Of a DNA stretch of 64,000 nucleotides, positions 62,222 through 64,000 are shown piece after piece. The stretch spans positions 617,501 through 681,500 of the forward strand of contig BSBK01001578.1 in assembly GCA_027943335.1 (NCBI GenBank), in the 5' to 3' direction. The notes beneath the pieces were generated by a model. It did no database searches. It saw only the letters and a program-made list of their open reading frames with translations, and was not told the origin of the DNA. Numbering within the stretch: position 1 is the stretch's first letter; every line of letters begins with the position of its first letter. The stretch comes from Chamaecyparis obtusa. Taxonomy: Eukaryota; Streptophyta; Pinopsida; Cupressales; Cupressaceae. Made by a program: the position numbers and the translations under genes.

Positions 62222-63390
62222 ACAGGTTCCATTTCTTTATTTCCATTTCATATTTTCGTGCATATGTTTACTTTTGTAAATGCATGTTTTTTGAGTTATT
62301 TTCATAGCTTGTGTGGGATATGAACTTTTCTTTGATGAATAAAAGAATTTTTAATGCAAATAATTGTATAATTTTCTATTTTTATACAACTTATCTCCAC
62401 ACATAGCAAGTATGGCTCCAAGGATCATTTCTCTTGATCCAATACACACCTTGACCTATCAAAGTGAAAAAACCATGTGTGGTGCCACTAACCACTCCAC
62501 ATCATTGAAAACAACTCATTGTCCCTCAATCCAATCAATGGTCGATCCAACAAAGAAACCCCAACAACTCACAATCCCATAACCGGGTGTTCACTAGGCC
62601 TAATCTCCTAGTAGCCTACCAAACCCATTTTCCAATGATTTTTCAAAACTTTCCCAAAGGACTCAGAAAAAAAATCATATATTTGAGTACCCTTTTCAGG
62701 GTTTTTCAATATATCTGAAAACTAGATATGACTCCTCTGGACCAACTGCCCAAACAAAGACTGGTTCACTATGGTTACCCCTCCATTAGGCCTCCTTTTT
62801 CAAAGAAACTACTATCTCCTCCACTAACCAGACTTCCTTACCTATGCACAAATTCTAGATACCCTACAAAACTAAGGATTTTCACATTTTCAAGGTTGGC
62901 CAACAAGTTCTAATGTTTCATTTACCAAACCCTCTATTTGAGGACAAATACCCTAGGGCTTGTTCAAATAAACACTTCCACACCTTTATGGACCCCTTAA
63001 AGGGATTTAACATCATCCCCTAACCATATAATGACTATCCAAACAAATAAAAGTCATCCTCCAATGGGCATATCATCTAGACCATGATTGGTCCAATTTA
63101 AGTGACCCTTGAGATAGCAATTCCCAAGCAATCATCAAATGTTCTTTAACTTTCCTATCCTACCCTGTATCCAAATACATTGAAAACATATATTCCTTAT
63201 TTTCATAGACTTCATCTTCCATAAATCCTTCCATTCTTGGAGGTTTGGGTCACCAAAGTCCACCAACTTATCTAGAATAATTCACTCTCATCCTCTACAC
63301 TATTTAGGAACTATCAACCTTAGAAGTGTTTCAACACACCAAAAACTCCTCAAGACCCTTTAAAATTAATTAAGGGACATAACCTATCAT
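62222..63390. other. No gene recognised
   Basis: Pyrimidine- and CCAAA-rich sequence, with frames of up to 72 codons and no domain. Texture similar to 19.6-20.3 kb and 49.0-49.6 kb. Confidence 0.45.
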
Positions 63391-64000
63391 TTACCATCCA
63401 TCCTACATATTTATACCCAGAGTGGAGGATCATACCAATCCAATATTGAAACAATCCAAGTGACTGTGACCCCTACTCACTGTTCAGGGACAGTTAACAC
63501 AAAAACAGAAGGTTTACATCTTCTATGGTCCATAGTATAGTTGAAAATAATGAGGGAAAGAAAAGAATTTATCAGACAAACTCATATCCATTCACAAGAA
63601 CCATAGAGAAGCATGTAAAGTTAGTGTGTTCTTCTAGGCATAACCCATGAGGGTACAGTCAGAGGATTTGATGGTAAAAATGCTTCTCTATAGTTCTTGT
63701 GAATGGATATGAGTTTGTCTGATACATTTTGTTCTTTCCCTCATTATTTTAAACTATACTATGGACCATATAAGATGTAAAGTAACTCATTTCTCTATGG
63801 TTCTTGTGAATGAATATGAGTTTTTCTGATACATTTTTTTCTAATCCATCCTACTCATTTATACCCAGAGTGGAGGATCATACCAATCCAATATTGCAAC
63901 AATCCAAGTGACTGTGACCCCTGCTCACTGTTGAGGGATATTTAACACAAAAATGGAGGGTTTACATCTTCTATGGTCCATAGTATAGTTTAAAAAAATG
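63391..64000 (-). repeat. Foldback-rich repeat family, minus orientation, running off the window
   Basis: The reverse complement matches the 46.3-48.2 kb array: the core AGTGGAGGATCATACCAATC / AATATTGCAACAATCCAAGT occurs at about 63420 and 63863, with CATAGTATAG and CTCATATCCATTCACAAGAA words between. At least one full unit (about 440 bp) and part of the next are present. Confidence 0.85.

Overview
The window is nuclear DNA from a seed plant with a large, repeat-rich, AT-rich genome. The mix of chromovirus, Tat-type and copia elements, LINE and SINE remnants, an element-borne plant mobile domain and long AT microsatellites fits a gymnosperm-sized genome, but the species is inference. I see no intact protein-coding gene, no rRNA or tRNA gene and no CRISPR. 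Nearly everything recognisable is a transposable element in some state of decay.

Layout. 1-2.57 kb is the 3' half of a Ty3/gypsy chromovirus (RNase H, integrase, chromodomain, then an LTR with a TATA box). 2.6-25.6 kb is mostly unrecognised AT-rich DNA. It holds tandem repeats, microsatellites, two tRNA-derived SINEs (4.7 kb, and 18.2 kb with an 11-bp target duplication), two diverged LTR-like blocks facing each other (about 11.6-13.3 kb minus, 16.3-17.6 kb plus) and an unidentified minus-strand gene remnant at 22.9-23.3 kb. 25.6-26.8 kb is the C-terminal part of a LINE ORF2. The LINE is cut inside its RNase H region by an 18.3-kb Tat-type Ty3/gypsy element (26836-45114), and its last part resumes at 45115.

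The Tat element is complete in layout: LTR, primer binding site, 2.2-kb leader, gag, protease, RT with RNase H, a second RNase H, integrase, a 6-kb spacer, polypurine tract and LTR. The spacer carries an antisense gene of about 650 codons with a plant mobile domain, a coiled coil and a proline-rich tail. Upstream of it, on its own strand, lie a TATA box and an array of five W-boxes at exact 10-bp spacing. This antisense transcription unit is the most interesting item here.

46-48.2 kb is a tandem array of about 500-bp units rich in inverted repeats; the same family reappears in opposite orientation at 63.4-64 kb and runs off the window. 50.3-53.1 kb holds a GRF zinc-finger fragment, three copies of a MITE family and possible exons. 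A copia element (53190-58106) lacks its whole RT-RNase H region. Its right LTR abuts a SET-domain exon, followed to about 61.63 kb by a chain of exon-like segments ending in a possible Transposase_24-like region; this may be a captured or host gene split by the copia element.

In all three coding retroelements and the antisense gene the premature stops lie mostly where family members carry Gln, Arg or Trp (CAG to TAG, CAA to TAA, CGA to TGA, TGG to TAG). That is the mark of C-to-T decay of methylated DNA. Several frames are otherwise free of frameshifts.
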